Counted from the stretch's first letter, positions 37,255 through 48,223 are shown. The stretch is 64,000 nucleotides of DNA from Alphaproteobacteria bacterium LSUCC0684 (GCA_041228335.1 CP166130.1:1512638-1576637); one strand, 5' to 3'. Notes: a model not told the origin generated them from the letters alone. Translations and numbers: made by a program.

Positions 37255-38571
37255 TTACATGGCCAGAAGAGCATTTAGCGCCTCTTCCGGGGTGACCTTC
37301 CGGGTCTCACCGGAACGGCGCTGCTTCCATTCCACCTGACCTTCGGCTGCAATTCGCGGGCCAATTATCACCTGATGGGGAATACCGATGAGATCCATGC
37401 TGGCCATTTTGGCGCCGGGACGATCGGCGGTATCATCAAGAAGCACATCCCGGCCCGCGGCCATCAGTTTGTCGTAGAGATCACCGGCCATGGCATCGCA
37501 GCTCGCATCGCCGGGCTTCAGGTTGACGATGGCAATATCGAACGGGGCCACGCTCTCAGGCCAGATGATGCCGGCGTCGTCATGGCAGGCTTCGATGATC
37601 GCGCCAACGAGACGCGAGACGCCAATCCCGTAAGATCCCATATGAACATCACGCATGGCACCGGTTTCATCGGCCACCGAGGCCCCCATCGGCGCGGAAT
37701 ATTTGGTGCCGAAATAAAAGATATGGCCGACTTCGATCCCGCGGGTGGTGATGAGATCTTCGGCGGCAACACCTGACGTGGCGGCATCGTGCTTTTCATC
37801 GGTCGCGGCATAGAGATTGGTAAACCCGTCGACAAGGGGCTGGAGATCCGCCTCGTAATCGACATCACCGGCATCAAGGCTGCGGCCGATCCAGTCCCGA
37901 TGGCAGAAGACCTCGCTTTCCCCTGTTTCGGCAAGGATGATGAATTCATGGCTCATGTCGCCGCCGATCGGCCCGGTATCGGCTTCCATGGGGATGGCCG
38001 TCAGCCCGAGACGCTGGAAGGTCAACAGATAGGAGATGAACATCTTGTTGTATTCTGCCCGGGCGGTTTCGGCATCAAGGGCAAAGGAATAGGCGTCCTT
38101 CATGAGGAATTCACGCCCTCGCATGATCCCGAAACGGGGCCGGACCTCATCACGGAATTTCCACTGGATATGATAGAGGTTCATCGGCAGCGCACGATAG
38201 CTTTTGACATGGGTCCGGAAGATATCCGTGACCTGCTCTTCGTTGGTGGGACCGTAGAGCATGTCGCGCTCATGGCGGTCCTGGATCCGCAGCATCTCAA
38301 GCCCGTAATCCTCATAGCGGCCGGATTCCTGCCAGAGTTCCGCCGGCTGAATCGTCGGCATCAGGATTTCATTGGCGCCGGCGCGATTCTGTTCTTCGCG
38401 GACAATCTGCTCGATCTTGCGCATGACCTTGAGCCCCATCGGCAACCAGGAATAGATCCCGGCGCTGGATTGCTGGATCATCCCTGCCCGCAGCATCAGG
38501 CGATGCGACACGATCTGGGCTTCCTTCGGCGTTTCTTTCAGTACGGGGATGAAATATCTGCTCAGGCGCAT
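37255..38571 (-). CDS. proS: Proline-tRNA ligase (short form)
   Basis: Class II synthetase charging tRNA-Pro, 438 residues. It starts [18 protein letters not shown]; motif 1 includes [21 protein letters not shown]; motif 2 is [31 protein letters not shown] (in parts) near residue 140; motif 3 includes [20 protein letters not shown] near 315. The editing insertion of the 570-residue Escherichia coli enzyme is absent, as in other alphaproteobacterial ProRS, which often rely on a free-standing ProXp/YbaK-type editor. The start at 38571 has GAGG six bases before it. Confidence 0.95.
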   Translation of the reverse strand: MRLSRYFIPVLKETPKEAQIVSHRLMLRAGMIQQSSAGIYSWLPMGLKVMRKIEQIVREEQNRAGANEILMPTIQPAELWQESGRYEDYGLEMLRIQDRHERDMLYGPTNEEQVTDIFRTHVKSYRALPMNLYHIQWKFRDEVRPRFGIMRGREFLMKDAYSFALDAETARAEYNKMFISYLLTFQRLGLTAIPMEADTGPIGGDMSHEFIILAETGESEVFCHRDWIGRSLDAGDVDYEADLQPLVDGFTNLYAATDEKHDAATSGVAAEDLITTRGIEVGHIFYFGTKYSAPMGASVADETGAMRDVHMGSYGIGVSRLVGAIIEACHDDAGIIWPESVAPFDIAIVNLKPGDASCDAMAGDLYDKLMAAGRDVLLDDTADRPGAKMASMDLIGIPHQVIIGPRIAAEGQVEWKQRRSGETRKVTPEEALNALLAM

Positions 38572-38579
38572 GGGTTTCC

Positions 38580-39671
38580 TCAAAGAGTGATGGGCCCAAC
38601 CCGTTCGGGAAGGGGAAGTTGGGGGCTGTCTTCAGGCGATACTATAGCGTCAACCATCGCGTTGGTCACGCCATCGAGTGTGGAAGGCTGCCATAAAGGC
38701 TGATTATGCTTGTCGATCAGCACGGCGCGAACACCGCTGATGAAATCCGGGTGCCGCAGCATCCGGCAGGCAAGCCGGTAATCAAGGCGAATGGCATCAA
38801 CGATATCGCGCGCACAGAGCGCAGGATCGGTCAGCAACCGATGGGTCAGTGCAATCGAGAGCGGGCAACGGGTATCAAGCGCCTGGCGCGCCCGTTCCGC
38901 GAAAGGGTGATCATCGCCTTCAAGGCTCGCGCGAATCACCACCGGATCCGCCTTGCTGAAATGCTGATCGATCCACCCCGCCGCATCCGCGACCGGCGTT
39001 TGCCCTGGCGCAAGCTCAACCCCGGTGAGGGTTTCGGTGATGGCATCGGCGGGGCAGGACAGAACCGCCGCCAGCACTGCCTCCAGATCAGCGGCGGAAA
39101 CAGCCTGGGGCACAATCCCGAGCGCGATCATGTCGCCGGCGCCAATCCGCCATCCGGTCATGCCCAGAAAAAGACCGGCAGCGCCAGGCGGGCGGCGATA
39201 GAACAGGGATGCACCGACATCAGGGAAAAGACCGATCGCCGTCTCCGGCATGGAAAAATCCATGGCATCGGTGATGACCGGATGCGACGCATTGACCAGC
39301 AGACCTGCCCCTCCCCCCATGGTGAGCCCGTCTGCGATGGTGATCACGGGTTTGGGAAAGGCGGCGATGAGAACATCGAGGGTGTATTCGGTGGCGAAAT
39401 AGGCATCACCGAGTTCCGGGTTCTTCTCAATCAGCGGGATGATCGAGCGAACATCCCCGCCTGCGCAGAACGCCCGGCCGGGGGCCGCCGTGATCACGAC
39501 GCGGTCAATGGCCTCATCATCCGCCCAGGCAAGCAAAGCCGCGATGATGAGATCGCACATTTCCCTCGAAACGGCATTGAGCGCTTCGGGCCGTGAAAGG
39601 ATGATCCGCCCGGCTGTTTCCTGCTGATCGATGATCACATGGGGTGCTGGCATGGTCTCGTCTCTACGCAT
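38580..39671 (-). CDS. Enoyl-CoA hydratase/isomerase family protein, 3-hydroxyisobutyryl-CoA hydrolase-like
   Basis: Crotonase-fold enzyme of about 363 residues, the length of the HIBCH (ECH_2) subgroup rather than simple hydratases. Motifs are [14 protein letters not shown] near residue 61 and [14 protein letters not shown] near 110 (oxyanion hole), followed by the HIBCH-like [20 protein letters not shown] and a C-terminal domain (residues 230-363, [25 protein letters not shown]). The likely role is hydrolysis of 3-hydroxyisobutyryl-CoA in valine breakdown. ATG 39671 has AGGAGG three bases upstream; ATG 39653 (MPAPHVII) is the alternative. It precedes proS by eight bases. Confidence 0.82.
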   Translation of the reverse strand: MRRDETMPAPHVIIDQQETAGRIILSRPEALNAVSREMCDLIIAALLAWADDEAIDRVVITAAPGRAFCAGGDVRSIIPLIEKNPELGDAYFATEYTLDVLIAAFPKPVITIADGLTMGGGAGLLVNASHPVITDAMDFSMPETAIGLFPDVGASLFYRRPPGAAGLFLGMTGWRIGAGDMIALGIVPQAVSAADLEAVLAAVLSCPADAITETLTGVELAPGQTPVADAAGWIDQHFSKADPVVIRASLEGDDHPFAERARQALDTRCPLSIALTHRLLTDPALCARDIVDAIRLDYRLACRMLRHPDFISGVRAVLIDKHNQPLWQPSTLDGVTNAMVDAIVSPEDSPQLPLPERVGPITL

Positions 39672-39791
39672 AGCCCTCCTATACTGTATTTGGGCACAAG
39701 TGCAAAGGGTGGAGCCACGCGTCAACTTGCCCCCTGGCGGCTGATATTTTCCTGTTTGCAACATCTCAAGAGGATATGCCAAAATAATGGC

Positions 39792-40802
39792 ATGAACAGG
39801 ACCATTATTTCACCCGGACATTTCCCGTCCATCCGCCTTCGGCGCGCGCGCCTCAACCCCTGGTCACGCCAGATGGTGCAGGAGCATGTGCTGACCCCGG
39901 CCAATCTGATCTGGCCTCTTTTCGTGCGTGAGGGAGATGGCCCGCCTGAAGCGGTGAAAACCCTTCCCGGCGTGTTCAGGTACAGTATCGAAGATCTGGC
40001 GAAAGAGGCAAGAGAGGCCCATGATCTGGGGATTCCCGCCATCGCGATCTTCCCGCGTATCGATGCCGCCGACAAGGACGAGGACGGCAGCAACGCCCGC
40101 AACCGCGATAATCTTGTTTGCCGCGCCGTGCGGGCCGTGCGTGAGGCGGTGCCGGAACTGGGTATCATCACCGATGTGGCGCTTGATCCCTTTACCACCC
40201 ACGGCCATGACGGCGTGATCCGGGACGGCATGGTCACCAATGATGAAACCGTCGCCATTCTGGTCGAACAGGCGCTGGTGCAGGCTGAAGCCGGGGCCAG
40301 TATCATCGCACCTTCCGACATGATGGATGGCCGGGTCGGCGCCATCCGCAAGATGCTCGATTCCCACGGGTATGAGAATGTGCTGATCATGTCCTATGCC
40401 GCGAAATATGCCTCGGCGTTCTACGGGCCTTTCCGTGATGCCGTCGGCGCCGGCAAGATCGCCGGCAATGTCGGCAAGGACACCTATCAGATGGACCCGG
40501 CCAACAGCGATGAAGCCATGCGCGAGATCGAGCTTGATATTCAGGAAGGGGCGGATTTTGTCATGGTCAAACCGGGCATGCCGTATCTCGATATCATTCA
40601 GCGGGCGAGTTCCATGTTCAATATCCCGGTATTCGCCTATCAGGTCAGCGGGGAATACGCCATGATCGAAGCTGCCGCCGCTGCCGGAGGACTTGATCGT
40701 GACCGTATCATCGCCGAGGCGCTCATGTCCTTCCGCCGGGCGGGATGCCGCGGCGTGCTGACCTATCATGCCAAAGAAATGGCCCGGCGCCTGAACACCT
40801 AG
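39792..40802 (+). CDS. hemB: Delta-aminolevulinic acid dehydratase (porphobilinogen synthase)
   Basis: Condenses two 5-aminolevulinate molecules to porphobilinogen in tetrapyrrole synthesis; 336 residues. Signatures are RLRRARLNPWSRQMVQEHVL, the metal region DVALDPFTTHGHDGV near residue 130 (Asp/Ala replacing the Zn-binding cysteines of other HemB types), the Schiff-base region IMSYAAKYASAFYGPFRDA near 205 and DFVMVKPGMPYLDI near 260. The Asp-rich motif predicts a Mg-dependent enzyme. The start at 39792 is inferred from the family N-terminus. The 120-base divergent gap to the hydrolase gene has no clear promoter. Confidence 0.96.
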   Translation: MNRTIISPGHFPSIRLRRARLNPWSRQMVQEHVLTPANLIWPLFVREGDGPPEAVKTLPGVFRYSIEDLAKEAREAHDLGIPAIAIFPRIDAADKDEDGSNARNRDNLVCRAVRAVREAVPELGIITDVALDPFTTHGHDGVIRDGMVTNDETVAILVEQALVQAEAGASIIAPSDMMDGRVGAIRKMLDSHGYENVLIMSYAAKYASAFYGPFRDAVGAGKIAGNVGKDTYQMDPANSDEAMREIELDIQEGADFVMVKPGMPYLDIIQRASSMFNIPVFAYQVSGEYAMIEAAAAAGGLDRDRIIAEALMSFRRAGCRGVLTYHAKEMARRLNT

Positions 40803-40819
40803 CGAAGAAACACCTATCC

Positions 40820-42043
40820 ATGACCATCACGCCTGAGAATATCTGCAAAGCCCATGCCGCCATGGACGGGCACATCATCCGCACGCCTCTTGTGCCGGCG
40901 CCGGGCCTGTCGCTCCTGACCGGGATTGATCTCTGGCTCAAACTGGAAGACCTCCAGCATACATCCTCATTCAAGGCGCGGGGCGCGTTTACCAAGATGC
41001 AGACGCTGAGCGATGACGAGAAGCGCCGCGGCGTCATCACCATGTCGGCGGGAAACCATGCCCAGGCGGTGGCCTATCACGCCAGCCGGATGGGCATACC
41101 GGCGGTGATCGTGATGCCGGCGCAGACGCCATTTGCCAAGATCAACCGCACCCGCGCCTGGGGAGCGGAGGTGGTGCTTGAGGGCCGGAACCTCAATGAA
41201 TGCGAAGGCAAGGTCGAGGAGATCATCCGCGAGCGCGGCATGACCCTTGTCCATCCGTATAATGATGAAGACGTGGCCACCGGCCAGGGATCGGTCGGGC
41301 TCGAGATGCTCGAAGATGCCCCTGATCTGGACACGATCATCGTGCCCATCGGCGGCGGCGGGCTGATGGCAGGCATTGCCACCATCGCCAAGGATATCAA
41401 GCCTGATATCAGGCTTGTCGGGGTCGAGGCGGCGTTGTGGCCCACCATGTCGCAGATGATTTCACGCACAAGTTCCACCGCCGGTGGCGAGACCATCGCC
41501 GAGGGGATTGCCGTCAAGCATCCGGGCGATCTGACCAGACCGGTGGTCGAAAACCTGGTGGATGAAATCCTGCTGGTGGATGAAGACCATATCGAGCGCG
41601 CCATCAGTGCCCTTGTCGAGCAGCAGCGTATCATTGCCGAAGGCGCCGGCGCGGCAGGAATTGCCGCCCTCCTCCAGCACAGGGAGGTGTTTACAGGCCA
41701 GAAATGCGGCGTTGTGATCTGCGGCGGGAATATCGACCCGCGCCTCTTGGCTGGCGTGCTGACCCGTTCCATGGCCAAGGACGGAAGAATCGCCCGCCTC
41801 CGGATCGATATCAGCGACGAGCCAGGCATGCTGGCATCGATTGCCACGGCGATCGGCGAGTGCAAGGGGAATATCGTCGAAATCTTCCACCAGCGCATGT
41901 TTCATGATGTGCCGGCTAAACTTGCCAAGATCGATGCCGTTGTAGAGACAAGAGGCCGCGAGCATGTCAATGAAATCATTTCCGCCCTTGAAAAGCGTGG
42001 TTTCCGGGTTACTGTTCTTTCCGATACCGAACAGCAGATCTGA
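40820..42043 (+). CDS. Threonine ammonia-lyase with ACT domain
   Basis: PLP enzyme deaminating threonine to 2-oxobutyrate, 407 residues. The Schiff-base Lys is in HTSSFKARGAFTKM near residue 49; the PLP phosphate loop is PIGGGGLMAGI near 175. SAGNHAQAVAYHASRMGIP is conserved. The single C-terminal ACT domain (about 330-407, RIDISDEPGMLASIATAI) fits the approximately 400-residue TdcB/short-IlvA class, either biosynthetic to isoleucine or catabolic. It follows hemB after 17 bases. Confidence 0.9.
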   Translation: MTITPENICKAHAAMDGHIIRTPLVPAPGLSLLTGIDLWLKLEDLQHTSSFKARGAFTKMQTLSDDEKRRGVITMSAGNHAQAVAYHASRMGIPAVIVMPAQTPFAKINRTRAWGAEVVLEGRNLNECEGKVEEIIRERGMTLVHPYNDEDVATGQGSVGLEMLEDAPDLDTIIVPIGGGGLMAGIATIAKDIKPDIRLVGVEAALWPTMSQMISRTSSTAGGETIAEGIAVKHPGDLTRPVVENLVDEILLVDEDHIERAISALVEQQRIIAEGAGAAGIAALLQHREVFTGQKCGVVICGGNIDPRLLAGVLTRSMAKDGRIARLRIDISDEPGMLASIATAIGECKGNIVEIFHQRMFHDVPAKLAKIDAVVETRGREHVNEIISALEKRGFRVTVLSDTEQQI

Positions 42044-42079
42044 TCTTCAGGGACAAACGGGGAAACGGGAACGCACAGG

Positions 42080-42817
42080 ATGAACCAATTTCGCAATCTC
42101 ATCTTCAGTGACCCGACCGAGTTTCAGATCACCCGGCCATCTTCCTGCCCCTATCTTGATGGCCGGACCGAGCAACGGCTGGCAACCGATCTCAGCCGCC
42201 ATCCAGAGAAACATGATGTTCTTGCACGAGCCGGATTCCGGCGGGTGGAAAACTGGGTCTATAAGCCGGTATGCCAGGGATGCCGGGAATGCCTGCCCAT
42301 TCGCATCCCTGCCGGAAATGGCGTGGATGGCGACTTGAGGCTCAGCCGTAACCAGAAACGCGTCATGGCCCGGAACAGTGATCTGGGCCGCCGCATTCTG
42401 CCGAATTTCAGCCGGGACGATCATTATGAGCTCTTCCGTCAGTACCTGGCATCGCGCCATGCCGATGGCCAGATGGCGGAGATGGATGAAGACAGTTACA
42501 CCGCCATGATCGCCTCAAGCCCGATCGAGACGGTTCTGGTCGAATACCGGGCCGAAGACCGGCTGATCGGCGTCATCCTGATCGATATTCAGGACGACGG
42601 GCTGAGCGCTGTCTACAGTTTCTTTGATCCCGGCGAGGACCATCGTTCCCCCGGCACGTTCATGGTGCTTGACGCCGCCGCGCTGGCCTGGGAGATGGGG
42701 CTTGATCATCTCTATCTCGGCTATTATATCGCGGCGTCGCAGAAGATGACCTACAAGGCCAGATTCGCCCCGGCGGAAGTGCTGGTTGCCGGAAGATGGA
42801 CACCGCTCGGGAACTGA
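42080..42817 (+). CDS. bpt: Aspartate/glutamate leucyltransferase Bpt
   Basis: N-end-rule aminoacyl-tRNA-protein transferase, moving Leu from tRNA to N-terminal Asp or Glu so that ClpS/ClpAP can degrade the protein; 245 residues. Conserved features are TRPSSCPYLDGRTEQRLATDL near residue 14, GFRRVENWVYKPVCQGCRECLPIRI (in parts) near 52 with the Cys cluster, and SFFDPGEDHRSPGTFMVLDAA and YLGYYIAASQKMTYKARFAP near 205. It stops two bases before the convergent parC stop. Confidence 0.93.
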   Translation: MNQFRNLIFSDPTEFQITRPSSCPYLDGRTEQRLATDLSRHPEKHDVLARAGFRRVENWVYKPVCQGCRECLPIRIPAGNGVDGDLRLSRNQKRVMARNSDLGRRILPNFSRDDHYELFRQYLASRHADGQMAEMDEDSYTAMIASSPIETVLVEYRAEDRLIGVILIDIQDDGLSAVYSFFDPGEDHRSPGTFMVLDAAALAWEMGLDHLYLGYYIAASQKMTYKARFAPAEVLVAGRWTPLGN

Positions 42818-42819
42818 GA

Positions 42820-45027
42820 TCAGGTAAATCTCGCGGGGCGGGGGAAACCGGTCGGGGCAAGGCGGCCTGCCGACCCGCGCTTGCCCATCCAGGGGGATGT
42901 ATCCTTTTCGGACCGGATGCGGCCGCCGGACTGCACCCATGAGAGACCTTCATCGCGCAGGAACGTCTTTGCATCGGCCAGTGAACCTTCACGGAACCGC
43001 TGCAGGATAACGCCGCGGCCGCGGCCCATTTCAGGAAGTTCGGCCAGCGGGAAGACAAGCATCTTGCGGTTCGTGCCCACCGTCGCCACCATATCCCCCT
43101 CAACGAGGCGCGCCACCAATGTGCGGGTGCCATCGCCGAGGGTCATGACCTGTTTGCCGTTGCGGGTCTGGGCGGTGACGCTTTCAAGATCCGCGACAAA
43201 GCCATGGCCCTCATCCGACGCCACAAGAATGCGGCCGGCCCGGGCGGGAAAGATATTGATGATGCTTGTATCCGGGCCAAGTTCAACCATGAGGGAGACC
43301 GGCTCACCAAAGCCGCGGCCACCGGGAAGCCGATCGACGTTGAGCGTATAGAAACGCCCGTTATCCGCGGCCAGGACGATGCGGTCGGTGGTCTCGGCAT
43401 GGACCATGAACGCAGGGCCGTCCCCTTCCTTGAACTTGACCTCGGCATCGGCGGCAAGATGCCCCTTGATCGCCCGTATCCACCCCTTGGCGGAACAGAC
43501 GATGGTGACCGGCTCCTTTTCTACCAGAATCTCCAGCGGATCGCCCGTAATCTCCGGCAGGGTATCGAGGCGGGTCTTGCGCGCGTCGGTACGGGCAAAA
43601 GAGGTCCTGAGCGCCTTGATATCATCGGAAATGGCGTTGCGCTGGGCGGCCTCATCGCCAAGAAGAGCGTTGAGATTTTCCTGTTCAGCGGTGAGGCGGT
43701 CACGTTCCTCGCGGATTTCCATTTCTTCGAGACGCCGCAATGAACGAAGACGCATATCAAGGATGGCGTTGGCCTGATTTTCATTGAGCCCGAAACGCTC
43801 CATCAGTCGCGGCTTCGGCTGATCCTCCTCGCGGATGATGGCAATAACCTCATCAAGATTGAGGTAGACAACAAGATATCCGCCCAGCACATCAAGGCGA
43901 TGCCCAATCCGCTCCAGCCGATGACGGGACCGCCGCCGAAGCACCACCAGCCGGTGATCAATCCACTCAAGAAGCGCATCCTTCAGCGACAAAACCCCCG
44001 GCGTGCCGGAGGAATCCAGCACATTGAGGTTGAGCGGCACCCGGGTTTCAAGATCGGTCATCCGGAACAGGCTTTCCATGACCATGGCCGGTTCAAGCCG
44101 GCGGGATTTCGGCTCCAGCACAAGACGCAGGTCTTCGGCCGATTCATCCCGGATATCCGCCAGAACAGGAAGTTTCTTTGACTGCAGCAGATCCGCCATT
44201 TTTTCAATCAGCCGGGATTTCTGCACCTGATAGGGAATAGCGGTGATGACAATCCGCCAGCCGCCGCCCTTTTCCTTTTCCACCATCCATTCGGCACGAA
44301 CGCGGAAGGCGCCGCGGCCGGTCTGATAGGCTTCAGCAATCGAGGCCGGGTCTTCAACCAGCACGCCGCCGGTGGGGAAATCGGGGCCCTTGACGTAAGC
44401 TGCGATCTTCTCATGGGTGGCGCCAGGCGTCTTGACGAGATGCAAAAGCGCATCGCAAAGCTCAAGGATATTATGGGGCGGGATCGACGTTGCCATCCCC
44501 ACCGCGATTCCCTGGGCGCCGTTGGCAAGAAGATTGGGGAAAGCCGCCGGCAGGATAACCGGCTCATCGCTTTCACCATCATAGGTGGGGCGGAAATCCA
44601 CCGCGTCTTCATCAATGCCGTCAAGAAGAAGACGGGCAACATCGGACATCCGCGCTTCGGTGTAGCGCATGGCGGCGGCATTATCGCCGTCGATATTGCC
44701 GAAATTCCCCTGCCCGTCGACAAGCGGATAGCGCATCGCGAAATCCTGCGCCAGCCTGACCATGGCATCATAGATGGCGGCGTCACCATGGGGATGAAAC
44801 TTACCCATCACATCCCCCACCACCCGGGCTGATTTCTTGTAGCCCTGATCGGGATCGAGTTTCAGCTGCCGCATGGCATAAAGAAGGCGGCGATGCACGG
44901 GCTTGAGCCCGTCCCGCACATCGGGAAGGGACCGGGAGGTGATCGTGGAAAGCGCATATGCCAGATATCGCTGGCTCAGCGCCTCGGCGAATTCCGCCTT
45001 GATAAAGCCTGTGGACGTATCACTCAT
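42820..45027 (-). CDS. parC: DNA topoisomerase IV subunit A
   Basis: Breakage-reunion subunit that decatenates daughter chromosomes with ParE, 735 residues. The N-terminal winged-helix domain has [32 protein letters not shown] (in parts, from residue 18), then [23 protein letters not shown] and the catalytic Tyr in [14 protein letters not shown] near 119. A coiled-coil tower spans about 360-470, and beta-pinwheel repeats follow from about 500. The length and lack of a GyrA-type acidic tail favour ParC over GyrA. It lies 53 bases after recO in the rpoZ-to-parC series. Confidence 0.93.
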   Translation of the reverse strand: MSDTSTGFIKAEFAEALSQRYLAYALSTITSRSLPDVRDGLKPVHRRLLYAMRQLKLDPDQGYKKSARVVGDVMGKFHPHGDAAIYDAMVRLAQDFAMRYPLVDGQGNFGNIDGDNAAAMRYTEARMSDVARLLLDGIDEDAVDFRPTYDGESDEPVILPAAFPNLLANGAQGIAVGMATSIPPHNILELCDALLHLVKTPGATHEKIAAYVKGPDFPTGGVLVEDPASIAEAYQTGRGAFRVRAEWMVEKEKGGGWRIVITAIPYQVQKSRLIEKMADLLQSKKLPVLADIRDESAEDLRLVLEPKSRRLEPAMVMESLFRMTDLETRVPLNLNVLDSSGTPGVLSLKDALLEWIDHRLVVLRRRSRHRLERIGHRLDVLGGYLVVYLNLDEVIAIIREEDQPKPRLMERFGLNENQANAILDMRLRSLRRLEEMEIREERDRLTAEQENLNALLGDEAAQRNAISDDIKALRTSFARTDARKTRLDTLPEITGDPLEILVEKEPVTIVCSAKGWIRAIKGHLAADAEVKFKEGDGPAFMVHAETTDRIVLAADNGRFYTLNVDRLPGGRGFGEPVSLMVELGPDTSIINIFPARAGRILVASDEGHGFVADLESVTAQTRNGKQVMTLGDGTRTLVARLVEGDMVATVGTNRKMLVFPLAELPEMGRGRGVILQRFREGSLADAKTFLRDEGLSWVQSGGRIRSEKDTSPWMGKRGSAGRLAPTGFPRPARFT

Positions 45028-45080
45028 GATTGCTCATCTTTATTCCAGTTTGACCGCCGATGCCAGCCACCGATTGCCCG

Positions 45081-45851
45081 TCAGGTGGTGTCCGATGACG
45101 GGGCAAAGCGGCGCTGAACAAGATCATCCAGACGCTGCCTCGGCGCCGGCAAGGGCAGATGGTGCAGGCCGAAAACCTTGCGTTCCAGAAAATGCCGCGT
45201 CAGGCGCATTCCGTCAAGCAGGTCCTGCGCAAGCGCGTGGTCGTCGCCATCCCCGGGCATACCGCCAAGAAACCGGGGCAGGGCCAGAAGCTTCGGTTTA
45301 TGCAGCCCGGCCGCATGGCTGGTGACGGCGACGCCGGTGCGCGGGCTGACATAGGCAAGACCCTCCCTTTCCCCCGTCACCCCGCAACGGCCCAGATCAA
45401 GCGCGTAACCGGCGACGTCAAGCATGGCGATTTCCCAGCGAATATAGGCCGCAAGCCAGATTTCGGCATCGGCTTCGCTTGTCACCAGACCAAAGAGCGC
45501 GGTGGTGGCATCGAAAACCCCCGGATGCGGCTCACGCTCCGGCAGGCATCCTTCAAGGACCGCGCAGGCTGAAGCGAGGCCGGCAAGACAGATCGGCTGA
45601 TCGAGAACAGCGGAAGCATTGGGGCGGCTGATCTCAACCGTGACGCTGCCGAGATGTTCCGCCAGGCGGGCGCGCCAGGAAGCCTCAACCTCGTTCCCGG
45701 GCTGAAGCACGCCGCGCTGGCTGCGCGACTGCCCGCCACGGACAAGCCCGGCATGACGGCCGTGATGACGGGTCATGAGATTGACGATGCTGGACGATTC
45801 CCCATGTGGGCGCACCGAAAGGATCAGCGCTGTGTCATCCCATTCCGGCAT
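45081..45851 (-). CDS. recO: DNA repair protein RecO
   Basis: Helps RecR load RecA onto SSB-coated gaps; 256 residues. The N-terminal OB fold starts MPEWDDTALILSVRPHGESSSIVNLMTRHHGRHAGLVRGG (in segments), followed by a helical domain. The family is weakly conserved; placement directly after era (three-base gap) and before parC supports the call. The often present zinc cysteines are not all visible (GRCGVTGER contains one). Confidence 0.88.
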   Translation of the reverse strand: MPEWDDTALILSVRPHGESSSIVNLMTRHHGRHAGLVRGGQSRSQRGVLQPGNEVEASWRARLAEHLGSVTVEISRPNASAVLDQPICLAGLASACAVLEGCLPEREPHPGVFDATTALFGLVTSEADAEIWLAAYIRWEIAMLDVAGYALDLGRCGVTGEREGLAYVSPRTGVAVTSHAAGLHKPKLLALPRFLGGMPGDGDDHALAQDLLDGMRLTRHFLERKVFGLHHLPLPAPRQRLDDLVQRRFAPSSDTT

Positions 45852-45854
45852 CGG

Positions 45855-46748
45855 TCAGGCGTTGAAATCCAGATCCCAGTCGCGATAGCGGGCGGGATCG
45901 TTCATCCAGTCTTTGCGATATTTGACATGGGTGAAGAGATGCACGCGCCGGTCAAGCACCTCTTCGAGTTCCTCCCGCGCCTGGCGCCCGATCCGCCCGA
46001 TGGTCTTGCCGCCGCGGCCAAGGATGATTCCCCGGTGGCCTTCGCGGCTGACATAGATCGAACACCGCACTTCGGCGCTGCCATCGTCACGTTCAACCCA
46101 GCTTTCCGGCTCAACGGTGAGCTGATAGGGAAGTTCTTCATGCAGGTTGAGAAAGAGTTTCTCGCGCAGGATTTCAGCCGCCAGCAACCTGAGCGGCAGA
46201 TCAGAAAGATCTTCGGGATCATAGAGATACGGACCTTCGGGCATCTGCCCGGCCAGCCAGTCAAGAAAATCACCGGTGCCGCGACCCTTTTCCGCCGAGA
46301 CCATGAACACCTTGACAAAATCCATGCGGCCCGAGATTTCCGCTGCCCGCTCAAGCAGACGTTCAGGGCTGACCAGATCGATCTTGTTCAGCACCAGCAC
46401 GGCTTCGGTTTCGGTTGCCGCCAGCCCGTCCAGGATGCGGATCGTATCCTCATCAAGGCGGGACCGGGCGCAGTCATGGACCAGCACCACCACATCGCTG
46501 TCGCCGGCCCCCTGCCAGGCGGCGCTCACCATGGCCCGGTCCAGCCGCCGTTTCGGCTTGAAGATGCCCGGCGTGTCGATGAAGATGATCTGTGCCTCAT
46601 CATGCATGGCAATCCCGCGGATACGGGCCCGGGTTGTCTGCACCTTGGGCGTGACGATGGAAACCTTGTGCCCGACCAGCTGGTTCATCAGGGTGGACTT
46701 GCCGGCATTCGGCGGGCCAATAAGTGAAACAAAACCGGCACGGCTCAT
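45855..46748 (-). CDS. era: GTPase Era
   Basis: Essential GTPase that matures the 3' end of 16S rRNA and checks 30S assembly; 297 residues. G1 is LIGPPNAGKSTLMNQLVG, G2 region TRARIRGI, G3 FIDTPGI, G4 LNKID, G5 VSAEKGRG. The C-terminal KH domain contains RCSIYVSREGHRGIILGRGGKTIGRIG (VIGKxG-like loop, in parts). It overlaps rnc by four bases, the usual bacterial pairing. Confidence 0.96.
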   Translation of the reverse strand: MSRAGFVSLIGPPNAGKSTLMNQLVGHKVSIVTPKVQTTRARIRGIAMHDEAQIIFIDTPGIFKPKRRLDRAMVSAAWQGAGDSDVVVLVHDCARSRLDEDTIRILDGLAATETEAVLVLNKIDLVSPERLLERAAEISGRMDFVKVFMVSAEKGRGTGDFLDWLAGQMPEGPYLYDPEDLSDLPLRLLAAEILREKLFLNLHEELPYQLTVEPESWVERDDGSAEVRCSIYVSREGHRGIILGRGGKTIGRIGRQAREELEEVLDRRVHLFTHVKYRKDWMNDPARYRDWDLDFNA

Positions 46749-47467
46749 CTGATTTTCTCCAGCATCAAGGCAGCGGCCTGCTGTTCGGCGCTGCGTTTCG
46801 ACATTCCGGTGGCGGTGAGTGATGCTTCACCCAGCGTGACCGAAACCGTGAATATCGGTTCATGATCGGGCCCCGTGCGGTCAATGATCGCGTATTTTGG
46901 CAGCCCCATTTTACGATCAAGCGCATATTCCTGAAGCCGTGTCTTATTGTCTTTTGCAACCGTGGCTTCGCCCGTGATCATATCACCCCAGATCGACGCA
47001 ATCACCCCGGATGCGGCCTCCATCCCGCCATCACGCCAGATCGCGCCGATCACCGCCTCAAGCGCGTCGGCCAGCACCTTGTCGGTTTCCGCAAGATTTG
47101 TATTGGGCTGAACTTTCAGAAAACGCCCGATTTCAAGATCACGGGCGATGCGCGCAAGGCGGCTGTTTTCCACGCAATCCGCGTAGCGCCGGGTCAGCTG
47201 CCCTTCACGTTCCGCTGCCATGGCGGTGAAAAGCGCATCGGCAATCACCAGACCGATCACCCGATCCCCGAGGAATTCAAGCCGCTGGTTGTTGGGGATG
47301 CGGCCACTGCCGTCCGTGTAACTGGGATGGGTGAGCGCTTCGATCAGAAGAGCTCTGTTCCCGAAGCGGTAGCCCAGCCGCTCCATCAGCAGGTCGAGAG
47401 CCAACTGGTCGGGGGCCAACTGGTCGGGGGCGGCTCTATCCACCGAAGAGCTGCCCTGATCAGTCAA
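46745..47467 (-). CDS. rnc: Ribonuclease III
   Basis: Double-strand RNA endonuclease for rRNA and mRNA processing, 240 residues. The signature NQRLEFLGDRVIGLVIADAL near residue 61 contains the catalytic acids; DALEAVIGAIWRDGG follows near 130; the dsRNA-binding domain is the last 70 residues (TRLQEYALDRKMGLPKYAI and GMSKRSAEQQAAAL). Near the N-terminus a 15-base duplication gives APDQL twice (DRAAPDQLAPDQLALDL), outside the fold. It overlaps lepB by eight bases. Confidence 0.95.
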   Translation of the reverse strand: MTDQGSSSVDRAAPDQLAPDQLALDLLMERLGYRFGNRALLIEALTHPSYTDGSGRIPNNQRLEFLGDRVIGLVIADALFTAMAAEREGQLTRRYADCVENSRLARIARDLEIGRFLKVQPNTNLAETDKVLADALEAVIGAIWRDGGMEAASGVIASIWGDMITGEATVAKDNKTRLQEYALDRKMGLPKYAIIDRTGPDHEPIFTVSVTLGEASLTATGMSKRSAEQQAAALMLEKIR

Positions 47468-48212
47468 TGCTCATCCCTATCCGGCCAAAGCGGATGGCGG
47501 ATGGCCATTTCCAGATTTCAAAAATACTGGCCCTGCCATTATGCGAGAAGAAGAGAAATTCGGCGCGGCCAACGAGATTTTCCGCCGGCACAAAACCGAC
47601 CTCGGCACGGCTGTCGCGGGAATTGTCGCGATTGTCGCCCATGAAGAAGTAATGCCCGTCCGGCACAACCCGCGGCGGGGTATTATCCATCCGGTCGTTA
47701 TCGCTGTATTCCTGGATCAGATGCGCCCGTCCTTCGGGAAGCGTTTCGGTATAGATGATGGCCGGGCGGCCGAAGGGTATATGTTCGCCTTGCATATCCG
47801 GCTCAAGCCGACGTGTCACCGGAGCGCCGTTGATATGAAGAATGCCTTCCCGGACGTAGATTTCATCACCCGGCAGGCCGACAAGCCTCTTGATATAATC
47901 AATGCTTTCATCACCTGGCTTGCGGAAGACGATCACGTCGCCGCGTTCGGGCTCGCGGCCAAAGAGGCGGTCGGAAAACGGAATAATGCCAAAGGGAAAG
48001 GAATAACGCGAATAGCCGTAGGAATATTTTGACACGAAAAGATAATCACCAACCTTGAGGGTCGGGATCATCGAGCCGGAAGGGATGCTGAATGGCTCAA
48101 AAAGAAAGGAACGGAAAACAAGGGCGATGACGATTGCCCAGAAAACCGTCTTGAAAAATTCAAGGAAGGAATTTTCTTTTTTGCTGTCAGGATTCATGTT
48201 CAACTCGGTCAT
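47460..48212 (-). CDS. lepB: Signal peptidase I
   Basis: Membrane serine protease that removes signal peptides from exported proteins, 250 residues. One N-terminal span (about 20-40, FFKTVFWAIVIALVFRSFLF), the catalytic Ser in FSIPSGSMIPTLKVGDYLFVSKY near residue 47, the catalytic Lys in RGDVIVFRKPGDESIDYIKRLVGLPGD (in parts) and YFFMGDNRDNSRDSR near 200. Start 48212 is uncertain; 48197 (MNPDSKK) is also possible. It lies in the acpS-lepB-rnc-era operon. Confidence 0.95.
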   Translation of the reverse strand: MTELNMNPDSKKENSFLEFFKTVFWAIVIALVFRSFLFEPFSIPSGSMIPTLKVGDYLFVSKYSYGYSRYSFPFGIIPFSDRLFGREPERGDVIVFRKPGDESIDYIKRLVGLPGDEIYVREGILHINGAPVTRRLEPDMQGEHIPFGRPAIIYTETLPEGRAHLIQEYSDNDRMDNTPPRVVPDGHYFFMGDNRDNSRDSRAEVGFVPAENLVGRAEFLFFSHNGRASIFEIWKWPSAIRFGRIGMSID

Positions 48213-48223
48213 GGAAAGGGTTG